DNA of 64,000 nucleotides from positions 1 to 64,000 of the forward strand of contig JAYQVH010000014.1 in NCBI GenBank assembly GCA_038148375.1. The letters are read 5' to 3'. The notes beneath the pieces were generated by a model. That model ran no database searches, was not told the DNA's origin, and saw nothing but the letters and a program-made list of their open reading frames with translations. The DNA is from CAWUEX02 sp038148375 (GTDB lineage Bacteria > Pseudomonadota > Alphaproteobacteria > Rhodospirillales > Rhodospirillaceae). This document shows, one piece after another, positions 26,117 through 35,800 of this stretch (within the stretch, counting starts at the first letter, position 1; each line of letters begins with the position of its first letter). The translations under genes were made by a program, and so were the position numbers.

Positions 26117-27843
26117 CCGTCGTCTCCGGAGCCAAAGTGCTTGGCGCGGGTGACCTCCACGTCGTGGTACATCAGCGTGCTGGTGCGCGGATCAAGCCCG
26201 CCTAAATCATTAACCACTACATCAATAACAACTGGCTTGCCCTTGATTTTAAACGCTTTATCAAGCGCAGCGCTGAGTTCATTCGGGCTCTCGACGCGGA
26301 TTCCTTCCGCGCCAAAGCCGCGGGCGACAACATCGTAGTGCACGTCGCCGAAATGGGCATTGATGGTGCGCCCCACCTGGCGCGGCTGGGAATGGATTTC
26401 ATTGCCCCAGCCGCCGTTGTTTGAGATCACGCAGACGAAGGGCAGACCGGCCAGCACGGCGGAGTCAATTTCAGCCGGATAAAAGCCGAACGCGCCGTCG
26501 CCGGTGACCATCACCACCGGGCGTTCCGGTGCGCCGGTTTCCGCGGCGATCTCTTTCGCGCCGGCGACGGCTCCCAGCGCCAGCGGCGTGCCCATGCCCA
26601 TGGAGCCGAGCGGCATGGTATCCATGTAGCCGCCGGCGCAGTGGTAACGGGTGACGGCCCAGCTCATCACAAGGATCGAAGCGCCGTCCTGAATGAAGAT
26701 GGCGTTTTCCGGAAGGCGGGCGTTGACCTCCCGGGCCAGGCGCATGGGGTGAATGACATCTGCGGCGGTGCCGCTATCGGCGATGATATCCAGCCGGTCT
26801 TTGAGGGTTGCCGCCATCCAGGAGGGATCGAACTTCGACGTCTTCCGGGATGCGAGTTCCGAATAGATCGCATCAAGGGCTGTGCGGCTGTCGGCGACAA
26901 TCCCAACGTCGGGCATGCGGTTGCGGCCGAGTTCCTCTTCCTGGAGGTCGATTTTGATGATCTTGGTGGTGGGCGGGAACCGAGGACTGAGGCCGTAGCC
27001 GAACTTCTTGGCCATACGCGCACCCGCCCAAATCACCACATCAGCTTCATGGGCGGCAAACTGCGCGACCGGCCAGCCCCAGCCCGTAATATCGTCCTCC
27101 GGCACCAGACCGCGGCCGAGATTATTGCCGGCGACACAGATGCCGAGGTCGTCTGCAAAGCGCCGTAATATCTCTCCCGCGCCGGAGCGGAATGATCCGG
27201 TGCCGGCAATGATCAGCGGGCGTTTGGCGGCGGCGACGAGGTCGGCAGCTTGCGTGACTTCGCCCTGGGACGGCGCGGGCCGCGGCGGAGGTGCGACCGG
27301 TGTGGCGATATCGACGCCGGGATCTATGGTCTGGGCGAGGAAATCCTTCGGGAAGGCCAGGACGACCGGGCCCGGCCGGCCGGCGAGGGCACGTCGGCAG
27401 GCGGCTTCGAGATACTCGCCCAGGCGGGCTGCCGAATGCACGGTGCGGGCCCACTTCGTGACCGGCTGTACGAGGCCGAGGATATCGTGGTCGAAGTCAA
27501 GCTCCGGCTGGGTCCAGGTATCCGGCTCGCGGCCGATCAGCACGACAACGGGAGAACATGCCTCAAGCGCGGTCTGCAGGCCGGTAATGGCGTTGGGCAT
27601 GCCTTGGTCGACATTGACCATGGCGATGCCGACTTTGCCGGTGACGCGGGCGTAACCGTCAGCCGCCCCGACCGTCGCACTTTCGTGACGCCCGGGGACG
27701 ATGCGGTAACCGGCGGTTTCGCATTCGTCGAGCAAATGGGTTTGCGATGCGCCGGCGAGGGCGAAGACCGTCTTGACCCCGAACCGGTCGAGCACACGAC
27801 GCACCACGGCCGCGCCGGTCAATTGGTTGGAAAACGTACTCAT
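26113..27843 (-). CDS. ThDP-dependent enzyme of the acetolactate synthase/oxalyl-CoA decarboxylase superfamily
   Basis: The 576-residue protein has the three domains of this superfamily. The N-terminal pyrimidine-binding domain carries E54 in GRHESATVGAADGYAR. A central domain follows. The C-terminal pyrophosphate-binding domain has TGDGAFGFYPAEID and ends at the Asn pair of ISNNGGWGNE. The substrate is not evident; relatives include acetolactate synthases, sulfoacetaldehyde acetyltransferase and thiamine-dependent lyases. It is the first gene of a two-gene unit with another ThDP enzyme. Only 54 bases separate its start from the divergent TRAP-type binding protein gene. Confidence 0.85.
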   Translation of the reverse strand: MSTFSNQLTGAAVVRRVLDRFGVKTVFALAGASQTHLLDECETAGYRIVPGRHESATVGAADGYARVTGKVGIAMVNVDQGMPNAITGLQTALEACSPVVVLIGREPDTWTQPELDFDHDILGLVQPVTKWARTVHSAARLGEYLEAACRRALAGRPGPVVLAFPKDFLAQTIDPGVDIATPVAPPPRPAPSQGEVTQAADLVAAAKRPLIIAGTGSFRSGAGEILRRFADDLGICVAGNNLGRGLVPEDDITGWGWPVAQFAAHEADVVIWAGARMAKKFGYGLSPRFPPTTKIIKIDLQEEELGRNRMPDVGIVADSRTALDAIYSELASRKTSKFDPSWMAATLKDRLDIIADSGTAADVIHPMRLAREVNARLPENAIFIQDGASILVMSWAVTRYHCAGGYMDTMPLGSMGMGTPLALGAVAGAKEIAAETGAPERPVVMVTGDGAFGFYPAEIDSAVLAGLPFVCVISNNGGWGNEIHSQPRQVGRTINAHFGDVHYDVVARGFGAEGIRVESPNELSAALDKAFKIKGKPVVIDVVVNDLGGLDPRTSTLMYHDVEVTRAKHFGSGDDG

Positions 27844-27897
27844 TTAGGGCGCTGTCCTCTGGTCAACGATCTCACAGTATGACAGACCTTTTGCCTT

Positions 27898-28923
27898 ATG
27901 CGCCGCCGTTTACGCCAGACCCTCGCCGTCCTCCTCGCTGTAACGTTCGCCTCATGGGCGGCGGCGCCCGTGTTGGGTGCGCCGATCGAGGGACGGCTGG
28001 CGGCCAACGCGCCTGCAGGCTCCGTGTGGGACCAGCAATGGGACCGCTACAAAGCGGCCTTTGCGGCCCGACCGGACCTGTTCGCCCTGGACTACCACAT
28101 CTACGGCGAACTCGGCGCGTCCGAGCCATTATTGGCGGCGTTGAAACGTAATCGGGTGCAATTCGTCGCCACATCCCAATCGGTGATCTCAACACAAATT
28201 CCCGAAGTGGCCGTGCTGAGCTTGCCATACCTGTTCGAGAGCAAGGCCGAGGCGGATTTTGTGTACGATTGCTGTATCCGAGATCTCTACCAGCCGCTGG
28301 TCGCGCGGGAGAACTATGTCCTGTTGCAGTTCGCAGAGGCGGGGTGGTCGCATTTCTATGCCGACCGCGAGATCCGGACGCCGGCCGATGTCGCCGGGCT
28401 CAGCATCCGCGCGGCGCAGTCGCCGGCGGTGATCGGTTTCCTCCAGGAACTGGAAGCTGACACCGTCTTTCTCACGATGTCGGACGTCGTGCCCTCCCTG
28501 CAAACCGGTCTCATCAACGGCGGTTTTGGCGCCATCACCTGGCACATGGGCGCAACGCGCGAGGACGCGCCATATTTCACCATCACAGGCCATGTCTATG
28601 AGACAGGGTTGTTCCTGGTGAACAAACGCTGGTGGGACGGTTTCACCGATGAGCACCGGCTCGTGATGCTGGAAGGGTTTGAAGGCTTCGAACGGCAGCG
28701 CATTGAGGTGCGGCAGAACCAGGATGGGGAAATCCAACGGCTGATCGACGAGGGCGACCCAGTATACCAACCGGCGCCTGATGAAATGAAACTCTGGTTC
28801 GACGCCGGCCGCGCCGTTCATGCTGCCGTGCTCGACGAACTTGGCGGTGAGGCGCACGCTATCTACGGCGAGATCATGACCGGCAAGGCGGCGTTCGCCG
28901 CTCAGGCTGCGCCGCCCGATTGA
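27898..28923 (+). CDS. TRAP-type solute-binding protein (DctP family)
   Basis: Periplasmic solute-binding protein of 341 residues. The signal peptide covers about 1-27 (hydrophobic LAVLLAVTFASWAAAPVLG). The DctP fold is indicated by the YGELGASEPLLAALKRN region, the AVLSLPYLF segment, GWSHFYADREIRTPADVAGL (conserved Arg for carboxylate ligands expected at SIRAAQSP) and QTGLINGGFG. DctP proteins capture carboxylated compounds for a DctQM membrane pair, but no DctQ or DctM gene is in the window. The operon divergent to it encodes two ThDP enzymes, which suggests a keto-acid-like substrate (inference). proS follows after 79 bases. Confidence 0.83.
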   Translation: MRRRLRQTLAVLLAVTFASWAAAPVLGAPIEGRLAANAPAGSVWDQQWDRYKAAFAARPDLFALDYHIYGELGASEPLLAALKRNRVQFVATSQSVISTQIPEVAVLSLPYLFESKAEADFVYDCCIRDLYQPLVARENYVLLQFAEAGWSHFYADREIRTPADVAGLSIRAAQSPAVIGFLQELEADTVFLTMSDVVPSLQTGLINGGFGAITWHMGATREDAPYFTITGHVYETGLFLVNKRWWDGFTDEHRLVMLEGFEGFERQRIEVRQNQDGEIQRLIDEGDPVYQPAPDEMKLWFDAGRAVHAAVLDELGGEAHAIYGEIMTGKAAFAAQAAPPD

Positions 28924-29002
28924 CGCGCCGATAGACACCCGCCCTGGCTTTGCCTAAATTGCACGGCAGTATTCGAACGTTCCTGAAATTCCGAGGTTTT
29001 TC

Positions 29003-30349
29003 ATGCGGTTGTCCCGCGCTTTTATTACCACGCTGAAAGAAACGCCGGCCGAAGCGCAGATCGTTTCGCACCGCCTGATGCTGCGCGCCGGTCTGGTGCG
29101 TCAGCATGCCGCCGGCATCTATAACTGGCTGCCGATGGGCACGCGGGTGCTGCAAAACATCGAGCAGATCGTACGCGAGGAACAGAACGATGCGGGCGCT
29201 CAGGAAATCATCATGCCGACGATCCAGTCGGGCGACTTATGGAAAGAGAGCGGCCGCTATGACGACTACGGTCCGGAGATGCTGCGCATCACCGATCGGC
29301 ACGACCGCGACATGCTCTACGGTCCGACCCACGAGGAAGTGGTGACGGACATCTTCCGAAATAACGTTAAGAGCTACAAAGACCTGCCGCTCAACCTCTA
29401 TCAGATTCATTGGAAATTCCGCGACGAGGTGCGGCCCCGGTTCGGTGTTATGCGCGGCCGCGAGTTCCTTATGAAAGATGCCTACTCGTTCGATCTGACG
29501 TATGAGGCGGCGCGGCACTCTTACAACCAGATGTTCGTCGCCTATCTGCGCACGTTTGCGCGCATGGGGCTGAAGGCGATTCCGATGAAGGCCGACCCCG
29601 GTCCCATCGGCGGCGACATGAGTCACGAGTTTATTGTTTTGGCGGAAACCGGCGAAAGCGCGGTCTACTGTCATTCGGCATTCTTGGAAAAGCCGATTCC
29701 CCTGGTCGTCGACTACGAGAGCGACTTGCAGGAATTCGTCGATATCTGGACCAGCGACTACGCCGCGACGGACGAAGAGCACGACGAGGAAATCGGCAAG
29801 GAACTTGGCGACAAGCTGATCGAAGCGCGCGGCATAGAAGTCGGGCACATCTTTCACTTCGGCAAAAAGTACTCCGAACCCATGGGCGCGCAGGTGACCG
29901 GACCGGATGGTGACCTAGTGACGCCGTATATGGGGTCTTACGGCATCGGCGTATCCCGCTTGGTCGGAGCGATCATCGAAGCCTGTCATGACGATGACGG
30001 AATCATATGGCCGGACACGGTGGCGCCGTACCGCATCGGTCTGATCAATCTGAAAGTCGGTGACGCCGATACCGATACGGTATGTGCCGATCTTTACAAG
30101 AACTTCGAAGAGATCGGGCTGACGACCCTGTACGACGACCGCGATGAGCGGGCGGGAGTGAAGTTTTCCAACATGGATCTGATCGGGCTGCCGTGGCAGC
30201 TCATCGTCGGACCAAAGGGCCTCAAAGGCGGCACGGTTGAGCTCAAGCGCCGCGCCACAGGCGAACGGCAAGAGCTCAGCCTGGAAAGCGTCTTGTCCAA
30301 GCTGACCGAACACCACCACGCCGAACAGCGCGGCGGGGCCGGCGCCTGA
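29003..30349 (+). CDS. proS: prolyl-tRNA synthetase (short alphaproteobacterial type)
   Basis: Class II aminoacyl-tRNA synthetase that charges tRNA-Pro. Motif regions include QHAAGIYNWLPMGTRVLQNI, RPRFGVMRGREFLMKDAYSF, KADPGPIGGDMSHEF and the C-terminal anticodon-binding domain (GVKFSNMDLIGLPWQLIVG). At 448 residues it lacks the roughly 180-residue editing insertion of E. coli ProS, as is usual in alphaproteobacteria. Its ATG has GAGG upstream. Its stop shares a base with the lolC start (TGATG). In most relatives proS follows mce closely; here 10.6 kb intervenes. Confidence 0.95.
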   Translation: MRLSRAFITTLKETPAEAQIVSHRLMLRAGLVRQHAAGIYNWLPMGTRVLQNIEQIVREEQNDAGAQEIIMPTIQSGDLWKESGRYDDYGPEMLRITDRHDRDMLYGPTHEEVVTDIFRNNVKSYKDLPLNLYQIHWKFRDEVRPRFGVMRGREFLMKDAYSFDLTYEAARHSYNQMFVAYLRTFARMGLKAIPMKADPGPIGGDMSHEFIVLAETGESAVYCHSAFLEKPIPLVVDYESDLQEFVDIWTSDYAATDEEHDEEIGKELGDKLIEARGIEVGHIFHFGKKYSEPMGAQVTGPDGDLVTPYMGSYGIGVSRLVGAIIEACHDDDGIIWPDTVAPYRIGLINLKVGDADTDTVCADLYKNFEEIGLTTLYDDRDERAGVKFSNMDLIGLPWQLIVGPKGLKGGTVELKRRATGERQELSLESVLSKLTEHHHAEQRGGAGA

Positions 30350-31593
30350 TGTTCGGCCCCTTCGAGCGCATGATGGCGGGCCGGTATTTGCGCGCCCGGC
30401 GCAAAGAAGGGTTCGTTTCGGTCATTGCCGGGTTTTCATTGCTCGGAATCGGGCTCGGTGTCGCCACGCTGATCATCGTCATGGCCGTAATGAACGGCTA
30501 CCGGCAGGACATCATGAGCCGCATCCTGGGCGTCAACGGCCATATCGATGTGCAGGGCGTTGAGTTCTCCATTGCCGATTACGACCTGCGGACGGACGCG
30601 ATTAAGGCCGTGCCCGGCGTCGTCTCGGCCATGCCGCAAATCAGCGGGCAGGTGATGGCGACAACGCAGGGTGTTACGTCCGGAGCTTTGGTGCGCGGCG
30701 TGCGGGGCGAGGATCTCGCGGAACGCGCGGTGATTGCGGAGAACATTGCCGATGGCTCTTTGCCTGCATTTGCGCGAGGCGAGGGCGTGATGATCGGCGC
30801 CCGCATGGCCCAACGGTTTCGTCTCGGCGTCGGAGATTCGATTACTCTGATATCGCCGCGTGGCAACGTCACGGCCTTCGGCACCGCGCCGCGATTGAAG
30901 GACTATCCTATCGCCGCGATTTTCGATGTCGGTATGAGCGACTTCGACTCATCCGTCATCTTCATGCCCCTGTCGCTGGCCCAGGTGTATTTCAAATATC
31001 CGAACAGCGTCACCGGGATTGAAATCCAGGTTGAGGACCCGGATCAGGCACGCCTCATCGCCCGCGAAGTACGTGACGTTGCCGGGCCCGGTGTGCGGGT
31101 GATGTCCTGGGAGCAAACCAACTCGACGTTTTTTAATGCGCTTCAGGTCGAGCGCAACGTGATGTTTCTGATCCTTACGCTGATCATCGTCGTCGCTGCG
31201 TTCAATATCATTGCCGGGCTCATCATGCTGGTGAAGGACAAAGGGCGAGATATCGCCATCCTACGCACCATGGGCGCGACCCGCGGCATGATCATGCGCG
31301 TGTTCTTTTTGGCCGGAGCAAGTGTCGGCGTTACGGGAACCATACTCGGGCTGATCCTCGGCATTTTATTCTGCGACAACATCGAATACATCCGGCGAGG
31401 ATTGGAACGCTTGACCGGAACGGAACTTTTTTCGCCGGAGATTTATTTCCTGTCCACTATTCCGGCGGTGATGGACTGGAGTGAAGTGACCTCCGTCGTC
31501 ATCATGGCGCTGGTCCTGTCGTTTGCGGCGACCCTGTATCCGTCCTGGCGAGCGGCTCGCACTGACCCCGTGGAAGCGCTGCGCTATGAATAG
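30349..31593 (+). CDS. lolC: lipoprotein-releasing ABC transporter permease (LolC/LolE type)
   Basis: Inner-membrane permease that, with LolD, extracts lipoproteins from the inner membrane for transfer to LolA. The 414-residue protein has the MacB/FtsX-like topology: one helix near 25-50 (SVIAGFSLLGIGLGVATLII), a large periplasmic domain, then three C-terminal helices (from NVMFLILTLIIVVAAFNII onwards). A single permease gene suggests a LolF-type homodimer instead of a LolC-LolE pair. It overlaps proS by one base and lolD by 8 bases. Confidence 0.92.
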   Translation: MFGPFERMMAGRYLRARRKEGFVSVIAGFSLLGIGLGVATLIIVMAVMNGYRQDIMSRILGVNGHIDVQGVEFSIADYDLRTDAIKAVPGVVSAMPQISGQVMATTQGVTSGALVRGVRGEDLAERAVIAENIADGSLPAFARGEGVMIGARMAQRFRLGVGDSITLISPRGNVTAFGTAPRLKDYPIAAIFDVGMSDFDSSVIFMPLSLAQVYFKYPNSVTGIEIQVEDPDQARLIAREVRDVAGPGVRVMSWEQTNSTFFNALQVERNVMFLILTLIIVVAAFNIIAGLIMLVKDKGRDIAILRTMGATRGMIMRVFFLAGASVGVTGTILGLILGILFCDNIEYIRRGLERLTGTELFSPEIYFLSTIPAVMDWSEVTSVVIMALVLSFAATLYPSWRAARTDPVEALRYE

Positions 31594-32266
31594 CATCGCG
31601 CTTAAACTCGATGCTGTAACACGCACCTTCGAGCAGGGCGGTAAGCGTCTCGATGTGCTGCGCGGCGCAGAGCTCACGGTCAATGCGGGCGAAATCGTCG
31701 CGCTGGTCGGACCGTCGGGGTCGGGCAAGTCGACGCTGTTGCATCTGGCCGGTCTGCTCGAGAAGCCGGACAGCGGCGAGGTTTATATCAACGGTGAAGC
31801 GAGCGGCTCCTTACCTGAACAGCGCCGGACTGAGCTGCGGCGCCAGTACCTGGGTTTCGTTTATCAATACCATCACCTGCTGCCGGAATTCTCCGCGCTG
31901 GAAAACGTTGTCGTGCCCCAAATGATCGCGGGCGTGAGCCGCGCCGCCGCGGCCGACCGCGCCAAGGGATTGCTGGACAGTCTCGGTTTGGGCGAACGCT
32001 ACGACCACCGACCGGGTTTGTTGTCGGGCGGGGAGCAACAGCGCGTGGCGATTGCGCGCGCCCTCGCCAATCAGCCGGCGTTGCTGCTTGCGGATGAGCC
32101 GACGGGGAATCTGGACCCGCACACGGCCGACGGCGTGTTTGACGCGCTGCTCAGTTTGTCGCGCAGTCATGGCTTGGCGGCGCTGGTTGCGACGCATAAT
32201 CCTGAATTAGCCAAGCGCATGGACCGCACCGTGCGCCTGGACGAGGGACAATTGGTTCCGGCGTGA
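31586..32266 (+). CDS. lolD: lipoprotein-releasing ABC transporter ATP-binding protein
   Basis: ATPase partner of the upstream permease. Walker A is GPSGSGKST (42-50), the signature is LSGGEQQ (146-152), and Walker B is LLLADE (166-171), followed by the H-loop in LVATHN. From the ATG at 31586 the protein has 226 residues, a standard LolD size. The longer frame upstream lies within lolC. It overlaps lolC by 8 bases, and its TGA shares one base with the next ATG. Confidence 0.95.
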   Translation: MNSIALKLDAVTRTFEQGGKRLDVLRGAELTVNAGEIVALVGPSGSGKSTLLHLAGLLEKPDSGEVYINGEASGSLPEQRRTELRRQYLGFVYQYHHLLPEFSALENVVVPQMIAGVSRAAAADRAKGLLDSLGLGERYDHRPGLLSGGEQQRVAIARALANQPALLLADEPTGNLDPHTADGVFDALLSLSRSHGLAALVATHNPELAKRMDRTVRLDEGQLVPA

Positions 32267-32709
32267 TGAGGGCGCTGCGGATTTGGGTGTGTGGCGTCGC
32301 GCTGTTCTGGTCGACAGCCGTCGCCGCCCGTTCGCAGATTGAAATAACGGACGCCTGGGTGCGTGCGCCAATTGGCCAGGTGAATGTCGCGGCTGGGTAT
32401 CTGACAATATTCAATGGCGGCGATCGCGACGACGTGCTGCTGGGGGTGGAAACGGAAGCCGCGGCTAGAACCGAAGTGCACACGGTCAGTGAGGGTGCGA
32501 ACGGAATGATGCGTATGCGCCCGGTTCCCGCCGTGCCATTGCCATCGGGCACTTCGGTCACCCTCGCGCCCGGCGGAACCCATCTGATGTTGACGGGACT
32601 CGACGAGGCTGTGGAAGATGGCACCGACCTGATGCTGCGTCTGACCTTTCAACATGCTGGAACCATTGAGGTTGTTGTTCCGGTCGCGCGGCGCGCCCCT
32701 GGTTCCTGA
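32266..32709 (+). CDS. periplasmic copper chaperone of the PCu(A)C family
   Basis: The 147-residue protein has a signal peptide (first about 22 residues, ending in AVAARS) and a cupredoxin-like PCu(A)C domain. The Cu(I)-binding His/Met set is present: H in EVHTVSEG, the Met cluster NGMMRMRPV, and H and M in GGTHLMLTGL. Such proteins deliver copper to the Cu-A or Cu-B site of cytochrome oxidase. The ATG at 32266 overlaps the lolD stop. A GTG at 32263 is directly ahead in the same frame. Confidence 0.88.
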   Translation: MRALRIWVCGVALFWSTAVAARSQIEITDAWVRAPIGQVNVAAGYLTIFNGGDRDDVLLGVETEAAARTEVHTVSEGANGMMRMRPVPAVPLPSGTSVTLAPGGTHLMLTGLDEAVEDGTDLMLRLTFQHAGTIEVVVPVARRAPGS

Positions 32710-32743
32710 CTATCAACAGGGTTACCCACTTTTCTGTGGATAA
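32710..32743. promoter_or_regulatory. cluster of DnaA-box-like sites upstream of dnaE
   Basis: TGTGGATAA at 32735-32743 is the exact complement of the consensus DnaA box TTATCCACA. Two further 9-mers lie just before it on the other strand: CTATCAACA (32710-32718) and TTACCCACT (32722-32730), each with two differences from consensus. The cluster starts immediately after the upstream stop codon and ends 52 bases before dnaE. It could let DnaA adjust dnaE expression. The perfect site is direct observation; function is inferred. Confidence 0.5.
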
Positions 32744-32776
32744 GACGATTTCCGCGCTGGAGGTCGGCGCGGCGAG

Positions 32777-32803
32777 ATGGAATTAATATGGCCTCATGAG
32801 TGA
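32777..32803 (+). CDS. possible leader peptide coupled to dnaE (MELIWPHE)
   Basis: An eight-codon frame, ATG at 32777 to TGA at 32801-32803, runs across the dnaE start codon (32796-32798). GGAGG at 32759-32763 lies 13 bases before it, whereas dnaE itself has no recognisable Shine-Dalgarno. Ribosomes finishing the leader would end within 5 bases of the dnaE ATG, which would permit reinitiation. It is too short to judge by composition and may be chance. Confidence 0.25.
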   Translation: MELIWPHE

Positions 32804-35800
32804 GTCCTCCGGCCCAGCTTCTTTTGTCCACCTGCGTGTCCATTCGGCCTACTCCATGGCCGAGGGCGCGATCAAGATTCCCGAGCTGGTCGACCTGTGT
32901 GTCGACCATGCCATGCCGGCCGTGGCGCTGACCGATACGCGCAATCTCTTCGGGGCGCTGGAGTTCTCGGTCGCCTGTGCCGGGCAGGGCGTGCAGCCTA
33001 TTATCGGGTGTCAGTTGTCGGTGCGCCGCGAGGACGACGAAAGCCGCGCCGGTTCAAACGGACGTCTGCCCGAACCCGATCAGCTCGTCGTGCTCTGCCA
33101 AACCGACGAGGGATATCGAAATCTCTTAAAGCTGGTCAGTCAGGCGTTCCTGGATACGCCGTCAGGTGAAACGCCACAAATCAGCATGCCCGACCTGGCG
33201 CTACACAGCGCCGGACTGATCGCGCTGACCGCCGGCACGCAGGGCGCGATTGGGCGGCATTTGGCGGATGATCAGTTTGCCAAGGCTGAAGCGGTGCTGT
33301 TGCGACTGGCGGACATGTTTAAAGACCGTCTATATGTCGAGGTGCAGCGGCATGGGCTGGCCATAGAGGACCGGATTGAACCTGCGCTCATCGATCTCGC
33401 CTATGCCCACGATATTCCTTTGGTCGCGACCAACGAGCCATTCTTCGCCACCGAGGACATGTATGAAGCCCACGATGCGCTGCTCTGTATCGCCGAGAAG
33501 TCATTTGTTTCTATTTCAGACCGGCGGCGGCTAACACCGGACCATCGCTTCAAGTCGGCCCAGGAAATGGAAGCGCTGTTTGCCGATCTGCCAGAGGCGA
33601 TTGCCAACACGCTGGTCATTGCCAAGCGCTGCTCGGTGATGGTGGAGAGATGCGATCCGATCTTGCCGCGGTCTCCTAAAGCGGGCGACCGCACCGAGGA
33701 AGAAGCGCTGCGCGATCTCGCGAAAGAAGGATTGGAAAAACGCCTCGAACATCTGGTTTACACCGATGGAATGGACGCGGCGGCCAAGGAGGCGACAGCC
33801 AAGCCGTATCGTGACCGGCTGGACTACGAACTCGGTGTTATCGCGGCGATGGGATTTCCAGGCTACTTCCTCATCGTCGCCGATTTCATTCAGTGGGCGA
33901 AAGAACAGAATATTCCCGTGGGGCCGGGGCGCGGCTCGGGCGCGGGCTCGGTCGTAGCCTGGGCGCTTCTGATCACCGATCTCGATCCGCTGCGGTTCGA
34001 CCTGCTGTTCGAACGGTTTCTCAATCCGGAACGCGTGTCGATGCCGGACTTCGACATCGACTTCTGCCAGGACCGCCGTGAAGAGGTGATCCGCTACGTG
34101 CAGCAGGAATACGGTCATGACCGGGTGGCGCAGATCATCACCTTCGGAAAACTCCAAGCGCGTGCGGCTTTGCGCAACGTCGGGCGGGTGCTGGAGATGC
34201 CGCTCGGCTATGTCGACAAGATCTGCAAGATGGTACCGAACAATCCGGCCAATCCGGTAACCCTGGATGAAGCCATTGAGTCCGAGACCGAGTTGCAGCG
34301 GTTGCGCGACACGGACGAGAGCGTTGCCCAACTGTTCGATATTTCTCTGAAGCTTGAGGGTCTTTACAACCACGCCTCGACCCATGCCGCCGGTGTCGTG
34401 ATCGGCGACCGGCCACTGGCGGAATTGGTCGCGCTCTACCGTGACCCGCATTCCGACATGCCGGTGACCCAGTTCAACATGAAGTGGGTCGAGCAGGCGG
34501 GTTTGGTGAAATTCGACTTTCTTGGACTCAAAACGCTGACCGTGCTGGCCAAGGCGGTTGAGTTGTTGGCGAACCGCGACATCGAAATCGACCTCGCCAC
34601 GATTCCGCTGGACGACACCGCGACCTTTGACATGCTGTCACGCGGCGACACGAGCGGCGTGTTCCAGTTGGAAAGCACGGGTATGCGCGACGTCCTGCGC
34701 AAGCTAAAGCCAGACGTCTTCGAAGACATCATCGCTGTCGTCGCTTTGTACCGGCCGGGGCCGATGGACAACATCCCCAGCTTCATCGACCGCAAGAACG
34801 GCCGCGAAGAAATTTCCTACATGCACCCGGTGCTCGAACCGATCCTGGATGAGACCTACGGCATCATGATCTACCAGGAACAGGTCATGCAGGCGGCGCA
34901 GGAAATGGCCGGGTATTCCCTCGGCGGCGCGGATCTGCTGCGCCGCGCAATGGGCAAAAAGATTCAAGCCGAGATGGATGCCCAGCGCGAGAAGTTCGTC
35001 GAAGGCGCCACGGGCAAGGGCACGACGGCCGAGAAAGCGTCGGAAGTATTCGACACCGTCGCCAAATTCGCCGGCTACGGCTTCAATAAATCTCACGCCG
35101 CCGCCTATGCGCTGGTGGCGTATCAAACCGCATATCTGAAAGCGAATTATCCGGTCGAATTCATGGCGGCGACCATGACGCTGGACATGCAGAACACGGA
35201 CAAGCTGGCGGGCTTCCGCGCCGAGCTCACGCGTCTCGGCATCGACCTATTGCCGCCGGATGTGAATTACTCCGGCGTCGGCTTTACCGTCGAACAAAAG
35301 GGCGACGGCACCTGGGCCGTGCGTTATGCGCTGGCCGCGATCAAGAACGTCGGCACCGGTGCGATGGAGGGCCTGGTCAAAGCGCGGGACGAGAAGGGAC
35401 CGTTCAAGGACCTGACCGACTTCGCCGGGCGTCTGGATACCGGTTTGATCAATAAGCGCCTGGTTGAAAACCTGGTCCGGGCCGGCGCCCTCGATAGCTT
35501 GCACGATAACCGCGCGCAAATGATGGCCGGAGCGGAGACGATCCTGCGCCATATACAGGCTGGCGCGGAGTCCCGTAATTCCGACCAGCACGCCCTGTTT
35601 GGGGGTGAATCCGATAAGCCCGACCTTAAACTGCCGGCGCAGGACGACTGGCGGCCCATGGAGCGGCTCACGCAAGAATTCGACGCCATCGGCTTCTATT
35701 TGTCGGCCCATCCACTTGATGCCTATGCGGCGACGCTGGCGGCTCAGGGCGTGATCAATGCCCGCGACCTCGACAGCCTGACCGCTGACGACGTGCGCCA

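Noticed and set aside
24557..27843. Biosynthetic acetolactate synthase (ilvBN)
   Set aside because: No small regulatory subunit or ilvC follows, and the N-terminal sequences fit other ThDP branches better.
18404..29002. Prophage or transposon island
   Set aside because: No integrase, transposase, terminal inverted repeats, tRNA attachment site or phage structural gene is visible in or beside the block.
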